Below the pieces are notes generated by a model that was given only the letters and a program-made list of their open reading frames with translations, had not been told where the DNA came from and searched no databases. From Halomonas denitrificans (lineage in GTDB: Bacteria > Pseudomonadota > Gammaproteobacteria > Xanthomonadales > Wenzhouxiangellaceae): DNA of 64,000 nucleotides. Below, one piece after another: positions 16,401 to 24,270 of the stretch; position 1 is the first letter of the stretch; every line of letters begins with the position of its first letter. The position numbers were made by a program, and so were the translations under genes. The DNA lies in the NCBI GenBank assembly GCA_019800895.1, contig JAHVKF010000003.1, forward strand, positions 186,001-250,000. The letters are read 5' to 3'.

Positions 16401-17357
16401 GCCGGCGGGCAGGCGCGCGTAGAGCGGCAGGATCTCCGTGTCGGCCAGGCCCGCCTTCGACAGGGCGCGCGAGGCCTGGAAGATCTCGCGCTCGCCGGGC
16501 AGGAACACCAGGATGTCGCCGCGCGGATCGATCTTCGTGGCCCGGGCCACCGCGCGCCGGACCTGCTGCTCGAGCGCCTCGCCCTCGTTCGGCGGCTGGT
16601 ATTCGACCGTCACGGGGTAGCTGCGGCCCTCGACGTCGATCACCGGCGCGTCGCCGAAGTGCTCGGCGAAGCGCGCCGTGTCGATCGTCGCCGAGGTGAT
16701 GACGATCTTCAGGTCGGGCCGGCGGTCGAGCAGCTGCCTGAGGTAGCCGAGCAGGAAGTCGATGTTCAGGCTGCGCTCGTGCGCCTCGTCGATGATCAGC
16801 GTGTCGTAGCGGTCGAGCCGCCGGTCGCCGTGGACCTCGGCGAGCAGGATGCCGTCGGTCATGAACTTGACGAAGGTGGCGTCCGACACCCGGTCCGTGA
16901 ACCGGACCTGGAAGCCGACCGCGTCGCCGAGCTCGGTGCCGAGTTCTTCGGCGACCCGGCGCGCCACGCTGCGCGCCGCGATCCGCCGCGGCTGGGTGCA
17001 ACCGATCAGCCCGCGCCGGCCGCGCCCGGCCTCGAGCACCATCTTCGGCAGCTGGGTCGACTTGCCCGACCCGGTCGCCCCGGCGACGACGACCACGCGG
17101 TGCTCGCGGATCGCCTCGACGATGTCGGCGCGGCGCGCGGTGATCGGCAGGTCGGGGTCGTAGGCGGGCGTCGGCGCTGCCTGGTCCCTCGCCGCCACGC
17201 GCGCCTTCGAGGAAGCGACCTTCGCCTCGAAGTCGGCCAGCGACTTCGCGCGCTTCGGGTCGTCGGCGGCCATCTTCCGCAGGCGCTTGCGCTGGCCGAC
17301 CAGGCGGCCCACGTCGCGCTGCAGGAGCTCGTCGGGGTTGAGTTCGGGGAGGGTCAT
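13497..17357 (-). CDS. hrpA: ATP-dependent RNA helicase HrpA
   Basis: A 1286-residue DEAH-box helicase close in length to E. coli HrpA (1300 aa). Motif I GATGSGKSTQ is near residue 94, motif II DEAHERS near 190, motif III SATID near 220 and motif VI QRAGRCGRVG near 384; the helicase-associated HA2/OB region and the long HrpA-specific C-terminal DUF3418 region follow. HrpA works on RNA in the cytoplasm and has been linked to rescue of stalled ribosomes in E. coli. The ATG at 17357 gives a normal N-terminus (MTLPELNPDELL). The gene converges with the heptosyltransferase gene across 136 bases with no clear terminator. Confidence 0.96.
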   Translation of the reverse strand: MTLPELNPDELLQRDVGRLVGQRKRLRKMAADDPKRAKSLADFEAKVASSKARVAARDQAAPTPAYDPDLPITARRADIVEAIREHRVVVVAGATGSGKSTQLPKMVLEAGRGRRGLIGCTQPRRIAARSVARRVAEELGTELGDAVGFQVRFTDRVSDATFVKFMTDGILLAEVHGDRRLDRYDTLIIDEAHERSLNIDFLLGYLRQLLDRRPDLKIVITSATIDTARFAEHFGDAPVIDVEGRSYPVTVEYQPPNEGEALEQQVRRAVARATKIDPRGDILVFLPGEREIFQASRALSKAGLADTEILPLYARLPAGRQDAIFKPGAGRRIVLATNVAETSLTVPGIRFVIDSGLARISRYASHSKVLRLPVEPVSQASCNQRAGRCGRVGPGTCIRLYDEADFDARPEYTEPEIQRAGLVGVVLEMLALGLGDPEDFPFIDPPPRKLVNEAWSTLVELEAVDDARSLTPLGRQLAALPVDARHGRMLIEAAERGALAEALVLVAALGVQDPRERPPDQQQAADEAHAQFRVAGSDFLGLLKLWSWWQQQRSEKSRNQADKLAKRTFLSPLRLHEWGQLVAQLKELCRSNGWTTGRVQNLDDAVAESVHRALLSGLLAQVGRHDEDGEYVGARGHRMRIFPGSTLGRSRPGWIMSAELVETSRTWARTVAAIRPEWLEQQAKHLTRSRVFDPHWDRRSGRVMGYQQVTLYGLTLVEKRRVHYGPHDPATARELMILHALVRGEMNLQAGFLKRNRRLVEELATHEHKRRARDVLADESARVAFFDRRVPPQIFTVKAFGRWYEGLDEKEKNRLLYDHATLLREDAETSGEEYPDRLELDGEVFALDYRFEPAHPADGVTVVCPLHRLNRLDGDRLQWLVPGLRADAVKGLIGTLPKSKRRAFVPLADYAQAALEALGEPAGSLHERLAAELTRIGGLEIAPGDFQLDRLDDHLRFNVRVLGEGGKVLTESRDLEALQDDLGERARREFMARQADEWQRDGLAGFDDLELPTHVRTRAGDPAWPALIDQGTRGQRPAVGLRLFDDEGEARTAHHGGIHRLLLGRLGDKLKYIAKSHRLSQQAALAWTRIEDVSVLERASNERVVGDAIDDAWSIRSDTDLDALEARLRPEIVDRCRTAIDALDRTVLRWHEVRRRLDAIGPAQPSAHEDIQSQLDDLVYPSFVTDVASDRLPHYPRYLDAVDARLDALELDPRRDVQRQAEIDPWWQRYLDHLAGGHAWTEALDRYRWLVEEYRVQVFAQQLGTAEKVSKKRLEEAWEAVRAESG

Positions 17358-17877
17358 GGCCGGCGTATTCTTGCAGATGGATCGGGAGTTTTCTCGAGGT
17401 GGGCAAAGTCGTCGCCGATCGATCTGACGCTGTCTCCAGCTTCGGCTCTGAGTGTCAAAGGCCTTTCGCACGCCTGCTTCGCTGGCTTCTGCGAGTTACT
17501 TTTGTGGCGCCAAAAGTAACCAAAATCGCTGCGCGAACATCGCCGCCCGCTGCGCGGGTCCCCTGCGATGCTCGGTGCGAGCGGGGCAAAAAGAACTCGC
17601 TTCGCTCAGACACCTTTTTGCCTCCGTCCGCTCGCCCCTCCGCTTCTCGGCGGCGCTGACGGCGGGACAAGTCAAAGGCAAAGTCGCACCGCCTCGGCCG
17701 GTTCGCCAGCCTCTCGCACCGAACCGGGATCAGGCCTCGGGGTCGGGCCCCGGGGCGACGGGATGGAAAGGGCGCCTGTAGGAAAGAGCGTGCGAGCGCC
17801 CCTCGTCTTGCCCTGGAGGGTCGATTACCTCGGGCGAGTCCAGGACCGGGGGATCCGTGTCGGGAAGCCCGGGAGGC
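17358..17877. other. Gene-free region with an AAAAGTAACC-type repeat element
   Basis: About 520 bases between the ubiI stop and the hrpA start. It contains the palindrome at 17495-17520 followed by a C/G-rich stretch (CCAAAATCGCTGCGCGAACA..., GGGGCAAAAAGAACTCGCTT) of a kind often seen as an interspersed repeat in xanthomonad-like genomes, and a further G+C palindrome around 17725-17762 (CCTCGGGGTCGGGCCCCGGGG). No protein-like frame. Confidence 0.6.
17495..17520. repeat. Perfect palindrome GTTACTTTTG...CAAAAGTAAC
   Basis: A 10 bp perfect stem (GTTACTTTTG / CAAAAGTAAC) around TGGCGC. Its right side continues into CAAAATCGCTGCGC, the beginning of a longer repeat-like sequence. Confidence 0.8.
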
Positions 17878-19110
17878 TCAGCGGCCCTGCAACGCCCGCA
17901 CGCCGCCTTCGATCTCGGCCATGCCGCAGGCCCGCTGGACGAACAGGCCGCGCGCGAAGCGAGAGCGCTTCATGACCGAAAACCCCGCACCGAGGCCTTC
18001 GAGGGCCATCGGCCCGAAGCCGCGCAGTTCGGTCAGCACATGGATGCCGCCGGCGACGAGGGCGGCGTCGGAACCGCGCCGCAGCGCGTAGCTGCGCAGC
18101 GCCTGCACGGGATCGCTGCGGTGGCGGCCGAAGGTCTCGGCGAGGACCGCGACGTCGGCCAGGCCCAGGTTCAGCCCCTGTCCGGCCAGCGGATGAACGG
18201 TGCGGGCGGCGTCGCCGACCAGGCCGATGCAGCCGACCGCAAGGGTCTCGGCCCGGCGGCGGATCAGCGGAAGGGCGTGGCGCGGCTCGGCGGCGATGAC
18301 CTCGCCGAAGGGCGCGCCCTGGGCGTGGCCGTTCAATTGCTCGAGGAACGCATCATCGTCCAGTGACATCAGGCGATCGGCGTCGATTCGCGGCACCGAC
18401 CAGACCAGCGAGGATCGCCCGTCCGGCAGGGGAAGCTGGGCCATCGGGCCGAGCGCGGTGAAGCGTTGCCACGCGGTGCCCGGGTTGGCCCGTTGCGTCG
18501 TCAGGTGGGTGACCAGGGCGCGCTGGTTGTAGTCGTCGACGGTCGCCGGAATGTCCGCCGCCGCGCGGACCCGGCTGCGCGCGCCGTCGGCACCGATCAG
18601 CACGTCGGCCTCGATCCGGGTCCGGCCGGCGAGCCGGACCCGGGCGCCGCCGCGGGCGCCTCGCGAATCCGTTGCGCCGGTCGAGTCGTCGAGAAGCGAG
18701 ATCGACTCGAGCTCGGCCGGCGCATGGATCCGGATGCGCCGGTGACCGCGCAGGCCGGCCCACAGGGCATCGACCAGGGCCGGGATCTCGACGATCCAGC
18801 CCAGCGCGTCGAACCCGTGGTCGCCGGCCTGGAAGGTGACTTCGCCGCGCCCGGCCGCGACCTGCATGCGGTGATAGGACGCGATCCGCTCGGTGTCGAG
18901 ACGGTCCCACGCGCCGAGCGTCTCGAGCAGCGCGCGCGAGCCCGGACTGATCGCGACCACTCGGGGGTCGAGCGGTGCATCGCGTCCGATGCCGGCCGGT
19001 TCGCGCCGGTCGACGAGGGCAACGTCGCGGCCGAGCTCGGCAAGCGCCAGGGCGGCCGCGGCCCCGGCGGTTCCGCCGCCGACCACCAGGACGTCGCAGC
19101 GGTCGGTCAC
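17878..19110 (-). CDS. ubiI: UbiI/VisC-type FAD-dependent ubiquinone hydroxylase
   Basis: A 410-residue FAD monooxygenase of the UbiH/UbiF/VisC family, expected to hydroxylate the aromatic ring during ubiquinone synthesis at the inner membrane. The dinucleotide-binding site VVGGGTAGAAAALAL is at residues 9-23, GADGARSRVR (DG motif) is near 173, and GDAARTVHPLAGQGLNLGL near 285 is the FAD ribityl site. Position last in the ygfB-pepP-ubiH-visC arrangement, with a four-base overlap with ubiH (GTGA at 19107-19110 region), supports UbiI rather than UbiF. Length fits (400 aa in E. coli). Confidence 0.9.
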   Translation of the reverse strand: MTDRCDVLVVGGGTAGAAAALALAELGRDVALVDRREPAGIGRDAPLDPRVVAISPGSRALLETLGAWDRLDTERIASYHRMQVAAGRGEVTFQAGDHGFDALGWIVEIPALVDALWAGLRGHRRIRIHAPAELESISLLDDSTGATDSRGARGGARVRLAGRTRIEADVLIGADGARSRVRAAADIPATVDDYNQRALVTHLTTQRANPGTAWQRFTALGPMAQLPLPDGRSSLVWSVPRIDADRLMSLDDDAFLEQLNGHAQGAPFGEVIAAEPRHALPLIRRRAETLAVGCIGLVGDAARTVHPLAGQGLNLGLADVAVLAETFGRHRSDPVQALRSYALRRGSDAALVAGGIHVLTELRGFGPMALEGLGAGFSVMKRSRFARGLFVQRACGMAEIEGGVRALQGR

Positions 19111-20306
19111 GCGCGCTCCCGGGCCAGCGTCGGGACCGGTTCGCGGAAGCCCATCGCCGCCCGCACCAAGCGGCGCTGCAGGCCGGGCAGCACGCCGTGG
19201 GCGGCAAGTCCCAGGCCGGCGCCGAGACGGAACGGCAGGCTGGGGTTGGTGAAGGTCCGCGCCAGCGTGTCGGTGTAGCGCACGGTCTCGGCCTGGTCGT
19301 CGGCCCGCAGCTTTACGTAGCGGGCGAGCCAGGCCGGCGCGCCGGGGTCGCGGGCGTCGGCCAGCGCATCGAGGAGGCCGGCGACGTCGCGCAGGCCCAG
19401 ATTGAACCCCTGGGCCGAGACCGGGTGGACCGTGTTCGCCGCGTTGCCGATCGCGACCGTGCGCGCGCCGATCGGGGTCGGCGTGCGCAGCAGGACGAGC
19501 GGATAGCGGGCGCGCTTGCCGGGCCGCTCGAAGCCCTGGAAGGCGGAGCCGGCGCGTTCGACCAGGCGGGCGATCAGCTCGTCGTCGGACCAGCCCATCG
19601 CCTCGTCGATCCGCTCGTTCGCGTCGATCCAGACCACGCCAAGCCGCCCTTCGGGTTGCGGCAGGAAGGCCAGGGGCCCGGCCGGCGTGAAGCGCTCGTG
19701 GGCGGTCGCTTCGGCCGCGGAACGGGGTCGAACGTTGAAGATCATCGCGGACTGCCGGTAGTCGTGCAGGTCCGAGGCCATGCCCGCGGCCTGGCGGATC
19801 GACGAGCGTGTACCGTCCGCGGCGACCAGCAGGCGCCCCCGCAGCTGGGTCCCGGAGGCCAGCCGCACGTCGACGCCGTCGTCGTCGGCGGCAAAGGTCT
19901 CGAGCCGTTCGGGGCAGTATTCGGTGATTTCCGCGCAGGCCTTCATCGCGGCGAGCAGCCGGTTGCCGAGTTCGCGCGCGACCACCACCTCGCCGAAGCG
20001 ATCGACGCCGTGCCGCTCGGCCTCGAGCCGGACGCGACCGAAGCCGCCGGCGCGGGTGATCTCGATCGTGCGGATCGGGCAGCGCGCGAGGTCGTCGTCG
20101 ATGATCTCGAGGGCGCCGAGAATGTTCAGCGACGCGCGATTGATGACCAGGGTGCGGTCGTCATAGCTCGGTTGGTGATCGGCTTCGCGGTCGACGGCCT
20201 CGATCACGGCCACGTCGAAGCCCTGCCGGGCCAGCCCCACGGCCAGCGATGCGCCGGCCAGGCCGCCGCCGGCGATGACCACGTCGTGTTCGATGCGGGC
20301 GCTCAC
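19107..20306 (-). CDS. ubiH: 2-octaprenyl-6-methoxyphenol hydroxylase
   Basis: A 399-residue FAD monooxygenase for one ring hydroxylation in ubiquinone biosynthesis. It has the FAD-binding VIAGGGLAGASLAVGLA at residues 10-26, VAADGTRSSIR near 161 and GNAANTVHPVSAQGFNLGL near 275, where the UbiH-type NAANT replaces the usual DAAH. It overlaps pepP upstream and ubiI downstream by four bases each, so the three genes are translationally coupled. Confidence 0.93.
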   Translation of the reverse strand: MSARIEHDVVIAGGGLAGASLAVGLARQGFDVAVIEAVDREADHQPSYDDRTLVINRASLNILGALEIIDDDLARCPIRTIEITRAGGFGRVRLEAERHGVDRFGEVVVARELGNRLLAAMKACAEITEYCPERLETFAADDDGVDVRLASGTQLRGRLLVAADGTRSSIRQAAGMASDLHDYRQSAMIFNVRPRSAAEATAHERFTPAGPLAFLPQPEGRLGVVWIDANERIDEAMGWSDDELIARLVERAGSAFQGFERPGKRARYPLVLLRTPTPIGARTVAIGNAANTVHPVSAQGFNLGLRDVAGLLDALADARDPGAPAWLARYVKLRADDQAETVRYTDTLARTFTNPSLPFRLGAGLGLAAHGVLPGLQRRLVRAAMGFREPVPTLARERA

Positions 20307-21676
20307 CGACCGCCTCCGCGACCGTCCGCGCGGTTGCTGGACGCCATCAGCGTCTCGATCGCCGCGGCATCGGCGGGGACCGATCCGGTCAGGTTTTCCG
20401 GGTCGTCGTCGGTCACGCGGATGTCGTCCTCGATGCGCACGCCGATGCCGCGGAATTCCTCGGGGATGTCGTCGTCGAAGCCGATGTAGAGCGCCGGCTC
20501 GACGGTGGTGACCATGTTCTTCTCGAGCTGGCGCGATTGGCCGTCGATCCGGTAGTCGCCGACGTCGTGAACGTCGAGTCCGATCCAGTGCCCGGTCTTG
20601 TGCATGTAGAAGCGGCGGTAGGCCTGCTGCTCGAGGTTGGCGTCGAGCGAGCCGGTCAGCAGGCCCAGGTCGATCAGGCCCTCGGTCAGTACCCGGCAGG
20701 CAGCGTCGTGGATGTCGTCGAAGGCCCGGCCCGGACGGGCCTGGTCGATGGCCTGCAGCTGCGCGGCCCGGACAAGGTCGTGGATCGCGCGCTGGGCCGG
20801 GGTGAACCGCCCCGAGACGGGAAAGGTCCGCGAGATGTCGGCAGCGTACCCGTCGACCTCGCAGCCGGCGTCGATCAGGACCAGGCCGTCGTCGGGCAGC
20901 GGCTGGTCGTTCTTCACGTAATGGAGGATGAGTGCGTTCGCCCCGCTGGCGACGATCGGCAGGTACGAGGGCGGGCAGCCGTTGCGGGCGAACTCGTGAA
21001 GCAGTTCGGCGGTGAGCTCCGCTTCGCTCAGGCCCGGCCGGCAGGCCTGCATCGCCCGGGCGTGCGCATCGGCCGAGATGCGGGCGGCACGACGCATCGA
21101 GCGCAGCTCGTCCGGCGACTTGATCAGGCGCAGCTCATGCAGCAGGTGGTCGAGGCCGATGAACTCCTCGGGGGCCCGGACGTTGCGCTTCTGGTTGCGC
21201 AGTTCGTTTCGCCACTCGATGACCTGCCGATCGAAGGCGGGGTTGCGTCCGACCGCGTGGTAGATGCGCTCCCGCCCTTCCATCAGGCCGGGGAGGATCT
21301 CGTCGAGATCGTCGATCGGGAAGCAGTCGTCGACGGCCAGCCGCTCGCGGGCGGCGTCCAGCCCCAGGCGTGGACCGTCCCAACGCTCCCGATCGGGATC
21401 GGACTCGCGGCAGAACAGCAGCTGTTCGCCCGCCTCCCGACCCGGCACCAGGACCAGCACCGCATCGGGTTCGTCGAAGCCCGTCAGGTAGAGGAAGTCG
21501 CTGTCCTGGCGGAACGCGAAGTGACTGTCGCCGTTGCGCAGCACCTCGTGCGCGCCGGGCACGATCACGACCGACCCGGGCTCCGCCAGCGACATCAGGT
21601 CGCGGCGGCGTCGAATGTGCGGTTCGGCGCTCTTCGGCGCCGTCGCGGCAGGCACGTGACGGGGCCGAGCGCTCAT
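20303..21676 (-). CDS. pepP: Xaa-Pro aminopeptidase P
   Basis: A 457-residue M24 family metalloenzyme that releases an N-terminal residue preceding proline. The N-terminal creatinase-like domain (HEVLRNGDSHFAFRQDSDF) is followed by the pita-bread domain with the five metal ligands: Asp in LIDAGCEVDGY, Asp in AADISRTFPV, His in MHKTGHWIGL, Glu in TVEPALYI and Glu in GVRIEDDI. Length matches E. coli PepP (441 aa). It begins at the base where ygfB ends and overlaps ubiH by four bases. Confidence 0.96.
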   Translation of the reverse strand: MSARPRHVPAATAPKSAEPHIRRRRDLMSLAEPGSVVIVPGAHEVLRNGDSHFAFRQDSDFLYLTGFDEPDAVLVLVPGREAGEQLLFCRESDPDRERWDGPRLGLDAARERLAVDDCFPIDDLDEILPGLMEGRERIYHAVGRNPAFDRQVIEWRNELRNQKRNVRAPEEFIGLDHLLHELRLIKSPDELRSMRRAARISADAHARAMQACRPGLSEAELTAELLHEFARNGCPPSYLPIVASGANALILHYVKNDQPLPDDGLVLIDAGCEVDGYAADISRTFPVSGRFTPAQRAIHDLVRAAQLQAIDQARPGRAFDDIHDAACRVLTEGLIDLGLLTGSLDANLEQQAYRRFYMHKTGHWIGLDVHDVGDYRIDGQSRQLEKNMVTTVEPALYIGFDDDIPEEFRGIGVRIEDDIRVTDDDPENLTGSVPADAAAIETLMASSNRADGRGGGR

Positions 21677-22206
21677 CAGGCGGACTGCCGCAGGCTCTCC
21701 TCGCGAAGCAGCAGCGTGGCGATTCGGACGAATTCGCTGAGTTCCGCGAAGGCTTCTTCCTGGGCCTCGTCGTCGGCCTCCGGGTCGAGGCCGGCGCGGG
21801 CGATCTGCTCCAGCATCCGCAGCGCTTCGGCGGCATCTCCGCCATCGATGCGGCGACCCGAGGTCCCGAAGCCGGCGAGGAAGCCGGTGACCCAGGTGGC
21901 GAGGCAGCGGGTGCGCTCCTCCAGGGGACGGTCGTCGGTCGGCAGCAGCGGCTTGAAGTCCATGTCGGGCGAACCGAGTTCGCTGCGCAGCGTCGAGATC
22001 GCGGGTCCGAGCTGCTGCTGGATCTTCTCCGAGTCCCAGTCGCCCACCTGCAGCGCCGCGAGCTGGTCGGCGAGTTCCTGGTCGGATTGCTTCGGACCGG
22101 CGACCAGCAGGCCGATGACCACGCCGTGGGTCTCGGCCACGCGCGCCGGGTCGGCGTCGGCGGACAGGGCGAGCAGCCAGGCCAGTTTGGATTCGTTGTC
22201 GTTCAT
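21676..22206 (-). CDS. ygfB: YgfB/UPF0149 family protein
   Basis: A 176-residue protein of the UPF0149 family, first gene of the ygfB-pepP-ubiH-ubiI operon, exactly as in E. coli. Family traits visible are the early GVVIGLLVAG segment, TWVTGFLAGFG near residue 110, and the acidic C-terminal part ending RIATLLLREE. Function is not established for the family at large. It shares one base with the pepP start. Confidence 0.9.
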   Translation of the reverse strand: MNDNESKLAWLLALSADADPARVAETHGVVIGLLVAGPKQSDQELADQLAALQVGDWDSEKIQQQLGPAISTLRSELGSPDMDFKPLLPTDDRPLEERTRCLATWVTGFLAGFGTSGRRIDGGDAAEALRMLEQIARAGLDPEADDEAQEEAFAELSEFVRIATLLLREESLRQSA

Positions 22207-22324
22207 GCCAGAAGGAGTTGCGAGCAGCGCGTCATGGTAGCACCGGGGGGTGCGGTCGAGCGTCGCGGGGTGCGGCGTCCAGCGCGGCCCGTGAGCCGGT
22301 TTTCGACCGCCCGCGACGTGCCAC

Positions 22325-22354
22325 TTGGCAATTCGCCTGATGAAGTTCTATCAT
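22325..22354 (+). promoter_or_regulatory. Candidate sigma-70 promoter for the zapB-like/zapA genes
   Basis: TTGGCA at 22325-22330 and TATCAT at 22349-22354 are separated by 18 bases, about 38 bases before the first start codon. The region between the divergent ygfB and zapB-like genes is otherwise featureless. Confidence 0.5.
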
Positions 22355-22391
22355 TGCGTTGTATTTCCAGTGAAATTCGGGGGATCTTCCG

Positions 22392-22613
22392 ATGAGCATG
22401 CAACGGACCCGGGCGGCGCTCGACACGATCGAGTCGCGGCTGTCGAGCCTGATCGATCGCGTGGATGCCCTCGAGCGCGAGAACCGTTCCCTGCTGGCCC
22501 GGCAGGAGTCGCTGGTCGCCGAACGCGCCGGGCTGGTCAAGCGCAACGAGGAGGCGCGGACCCGGGTCGAAGCCATGATCGAACGGCTGAAATCGCTGGA
22601 GAATGCAACCTGA
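22392..22613 (+). CDS. ZapB-like small coiled-coil protein (TIGR02449 type)
   Basis: A 73-residue protein that is nearly all coiled coil (LDTIESRLSSLIDRVDALERENRSLL...). Small proteins of this kind, encoded just upstream of zapA in many gammaproteobacteria, are assigned to a TIGR02449/ZapB-like family and are thought to act at the division site. Its TGA overlaps the zapA start (TGATG), so translation is coupled. Cell-division involvement is inferred from family and neighbour. Confidence 0.82.
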   Translation: MSMQRTRAALDTIESRLSSLIDRVDALERENRSLLARQESLVAERAGLVKRNEEARTRVEAMIERLKSLENAT

Positions 22614-22924
22614 TGGCCGACTCGGAGCCGGTATCGGTCCGCATCCTGGACCGCGAATTCAAGGTCATGTGCCAGCCGGGGGAGCGGCGTGCACTGATGG
22701 AGGCGGCGCTGTTTCTCGATGGCCAGATGCGGGAAATCCGCGACAGCGGCAAGCTGACCTCGATGGAGAAGGTCGCGGTGATGTGCGCCCTGAACCTGGC
22801 CGACGAGTTGTTGAAGATCCGCCAGGAGAACGAAGCCCGGGACGAGCAGATCGACCAGCGCCTCCTGGACCTCGCCACACGCCTCGAGCAGGCCGCGCCC
22901 CGGGCCGACGGCACGGGCGATTGA
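22613..22924 (+). CDS. zapA: Cell division protein ZapA
   Basis: A 103-residue FtsZ-ring-associated protein. Family features are VSVRILDREFKVMCQPGE at the N-terminus, the LMEAALFLDGQMREIR helix and a C-terminal coiled coil (ADELLKIRQENE). It stabilises FtsZ protofilament bundles at midcell. It follows the ZapB-like gene with a one-base overlap and precedes the 6S RNA gene, the conserved gammaproteobacterial order. Confidence 0.94.
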   Translation: MADSEPVSVRILDREFKVMCQPGERRALMEAALFLDGQMREIRDSGKLTSMEKVAVMCALNLADELLKIRQENEARDEQIDQRLLDLATRLEQAAPRADGTGD

Positions 22925-23000
22925 CCGCCTCGGGGCCTGCGGTTCCCCGCCCTCGCGATCCGATTCCAACCGGGAAGTCACGCCGGAGTGAAGGGATTTT

Positions 23001-23030
23001 CCCGAGCCTTGCCGTCGCGGTGGTATAGTT
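23001..23030 (+). promoter_or_regulatory. Candidate promoter of 6S RNA (clear -10, weak -35)
   Basis: TATAGT at 23024-23029 sits about 10-12 bases before the predicted 5' end of the 6S RNA. At the correct 17-base spacing the -35 reads CCCGAG, far from consensus; a TTGCCG at 23009 is too close to the -10 to serve. Confidence 0.45.
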
Positions 23031-23038
23031 TCTCCCGT

Positions 23039-23228
23039 GGTGCTCTCTGCGGTGTTCGCCAGCGGAATCGCATTATGCCTTGTCCCTACTTATCGACCTC
23101 GGGACGGTGCCTTTCGATGCTGGTGTGCGAATCGCTGAATGCGAATCGCCTGAAGGCGCGAAGAGCTGTCCCACCTGAACCTCTGGTTCAAGGTCCCCGG
23201 TTTCGCAGCGGCATCTGCGGAGAGCACC
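23039..23228 (+). ncRNA. ssrS: 6S RNA
   Basis: The RNA binds sigma-70 RNA polymerase holoenzyme and represses many promoters in stationary phase. Ends pair: GGTGCTCTC at 23039 with GAGAGCACC at 23220-23228, followed by CTGCGGTGTTCGCCAGCGG on the 5' side and CGCAGCGGCATCTGCGG on the 3' side, as in known 6S RNAs. The 3' arm has the hallmark ACCTGAACCTCTGGTTCAAGG-type hairpin. Its place between zapA and fau (ygfA) is the classic context, and ygfA is often read through from ssrS. Length about 190 nt fits (E. coli 184). Exact ends are predicted, not measured. Confidence 0.9.
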
Positions 23229-23268
23229 CCCTTTCCCTGCACCTTGCAGCCGGCCCCGGCACGAGCCC

Positions 23269-23859
23269 GTGACCGAGACGCCCGACGCCCGCAAACAGGC
23301 TCTGCGCACCCGGGTCCTCGAAACGAGGACCGCACTCCATCCGCACCAGCGACGCCGCGCCGACCGTCAGATCGCCAGCCACCTGCTGCGCGTGCTCGGC
23401 GAGCGCGATTGCGTGGACCTCGCCGCGTTCCAGCCCTTTCGCGGCGAGCCCGACCTCACCCCCGCCCTGGACGTGCTGGCCGAGGCGGGCCGGCGCATCT
23501 GGTTGCCGGTCGTCGACGGCCGCGACATGCGCTTCCGGCGCTGGCAGCCCGGGAGTGCGATGACGAAGAACCGCTTCGGCATCCCCGAGCCCGCCGAGGG
23601 CCCGTTCCGGGACCCGAAACGCCTGGAGATCGTACTGACGCCGCTGGTCGCGTTCTCCGCCACCGGCATGCGCCTCGGCATGGGGGCCGGGTACTACGAC
23701 CGTGCCTTCGACTTCCTGCGTCGCGATCCAGAAGCCGGCCCCTGGCTGGTCGGCGTGGCCTACGCCCTGCAGCAGGTCGACAGCCTCCCCGCCGACCCGT
23801 GGGACGTCCCGCTCGCCGCCGTGCTGACCGAGCGCGGCCTGCAGGTCTTCCGCGAGTAG
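23269..23859 (+). CDS. fau: 5-formyltetrahydrofolate cyclo-ligase
   Basis: A 196-residue enzyme that converts 5-formyl-THF to 5,10-methenyl-THF with ATP. The family signature GMGAGYYDRAFDF is near residue 138, with KNRFGIPEP near 103 and the early basic helix KQALRTRVLETR. The start appears to be GTG at 23269, since no ATG is in frame near the conserved N-terminus and the 6S RNA ends 40 bases upstream. In E. coli the homologous ygfA is co-transcribed with 6S RNA, which is likely here too. Confidence 0.93.
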   Translation: MTETPDARKQALRTRVLETRTALHPHQRRRADRQIASHLLRVLGERDCVDLAAFQPFRGEPDLTPALDVLAEAGRRIWLPVVDGRDMRFRRWQPGSAMTKNRFGIPEPAEGPFRDPKRLEIVLTPLVAFSATGMRLGMGAGYYDRAFDFLRRDPEAGPWLVGVAYALQQVDSLPADPWDVPLAAVLTERGLQVFRE

Positions 23860-23960
23860 AGCTCTGCGTTCTTTGCTGGCCTCGTGCCCGGTCCTCCAGA
23901 TGATGGGCGCGAAGACGCGAAGACGCGAAGGGCCATGACTGAACGCGGATCGAACCGACT

Positions 23961-24021
23961 TTGGGGGTGAGCTTGCGAGCGAATTCGATTCGCTCGTTCG
24001 CTCGCAAGCCCACTCCCACAG
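23961..24021. repeat. REP-like inverted pair (GTGGGAG family)
   Basis: GGGGGTGAGCTTGCGAGCGA on the left faces CGCTCGCAAGCCCACTCCCA-CAG on the right, with a short AT-richer loop. Confidence 0.75.
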
Positions 24022-24098
24022 ATGGGCCCGTGATCGGGGGCTCGAGTCTGTTGGAGGGCGCTTGCGCGCGAAGGCTTTATCCGAACCGCCAACGAGAG

Positions 24099-24270
24099 CC
24101 AGCCTTGCAGGCGAGAAGAAATCGGGCGCGTTCGCGGGCAAGGCCCGCTCCTACAGGATCGCCGTTGCCTTCTGACCCCGGTCTGTAGGAGCCTGCCTCG
24201 CAGGCGAACGATTCAGCCCCCGGTCGCGAGCCGGCCGCTCCACCCTTCGCTCGCAAGCTCACTCCCACAG
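24099..24270. repeat. Cluster of REP-like elements of two subtypes
   Basis: Four half-elements: GCCAGCCTTGCAGGCGAGAA at 24098, TTCGCGGGCAAGGCCCGCTC-CTACAGG at 24131, CTGTAGGAGCCTGCCTCGCA-GGCGAA at 24183 and TTCGCTCGCAAGCTCACTCC-CACAGG at 24245. Some have CTACAG and others CACAG, so two subfamilies are mixed. Confidence 0.7.

Noticed and set aside
13479-17519. A 1346-residue open frame on the + strand across hrpA
   Set aside because: It is antisense to a gene with all DEAH-helicase motifs. Its translation is Arg/Val/Leu/Gly-monotonous without domains, as expected from the opposite strand of high-G+C coding DNA.
17878-20306. Tandem duplication of one FAD hydroxylase gene
   Set aside because: The two proteins differ in the FAD ribityl motif (GDAARTVHP against GNAANTVHP) and match the standard ubiH-ubiI pair in this operon.
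23009-23029. TTGCCG at 23009 as -35 of the 6S RNA promoter
   Set aside because: Only nine bases separate it from the TATAGT, too few for a sigma-70 promoter.
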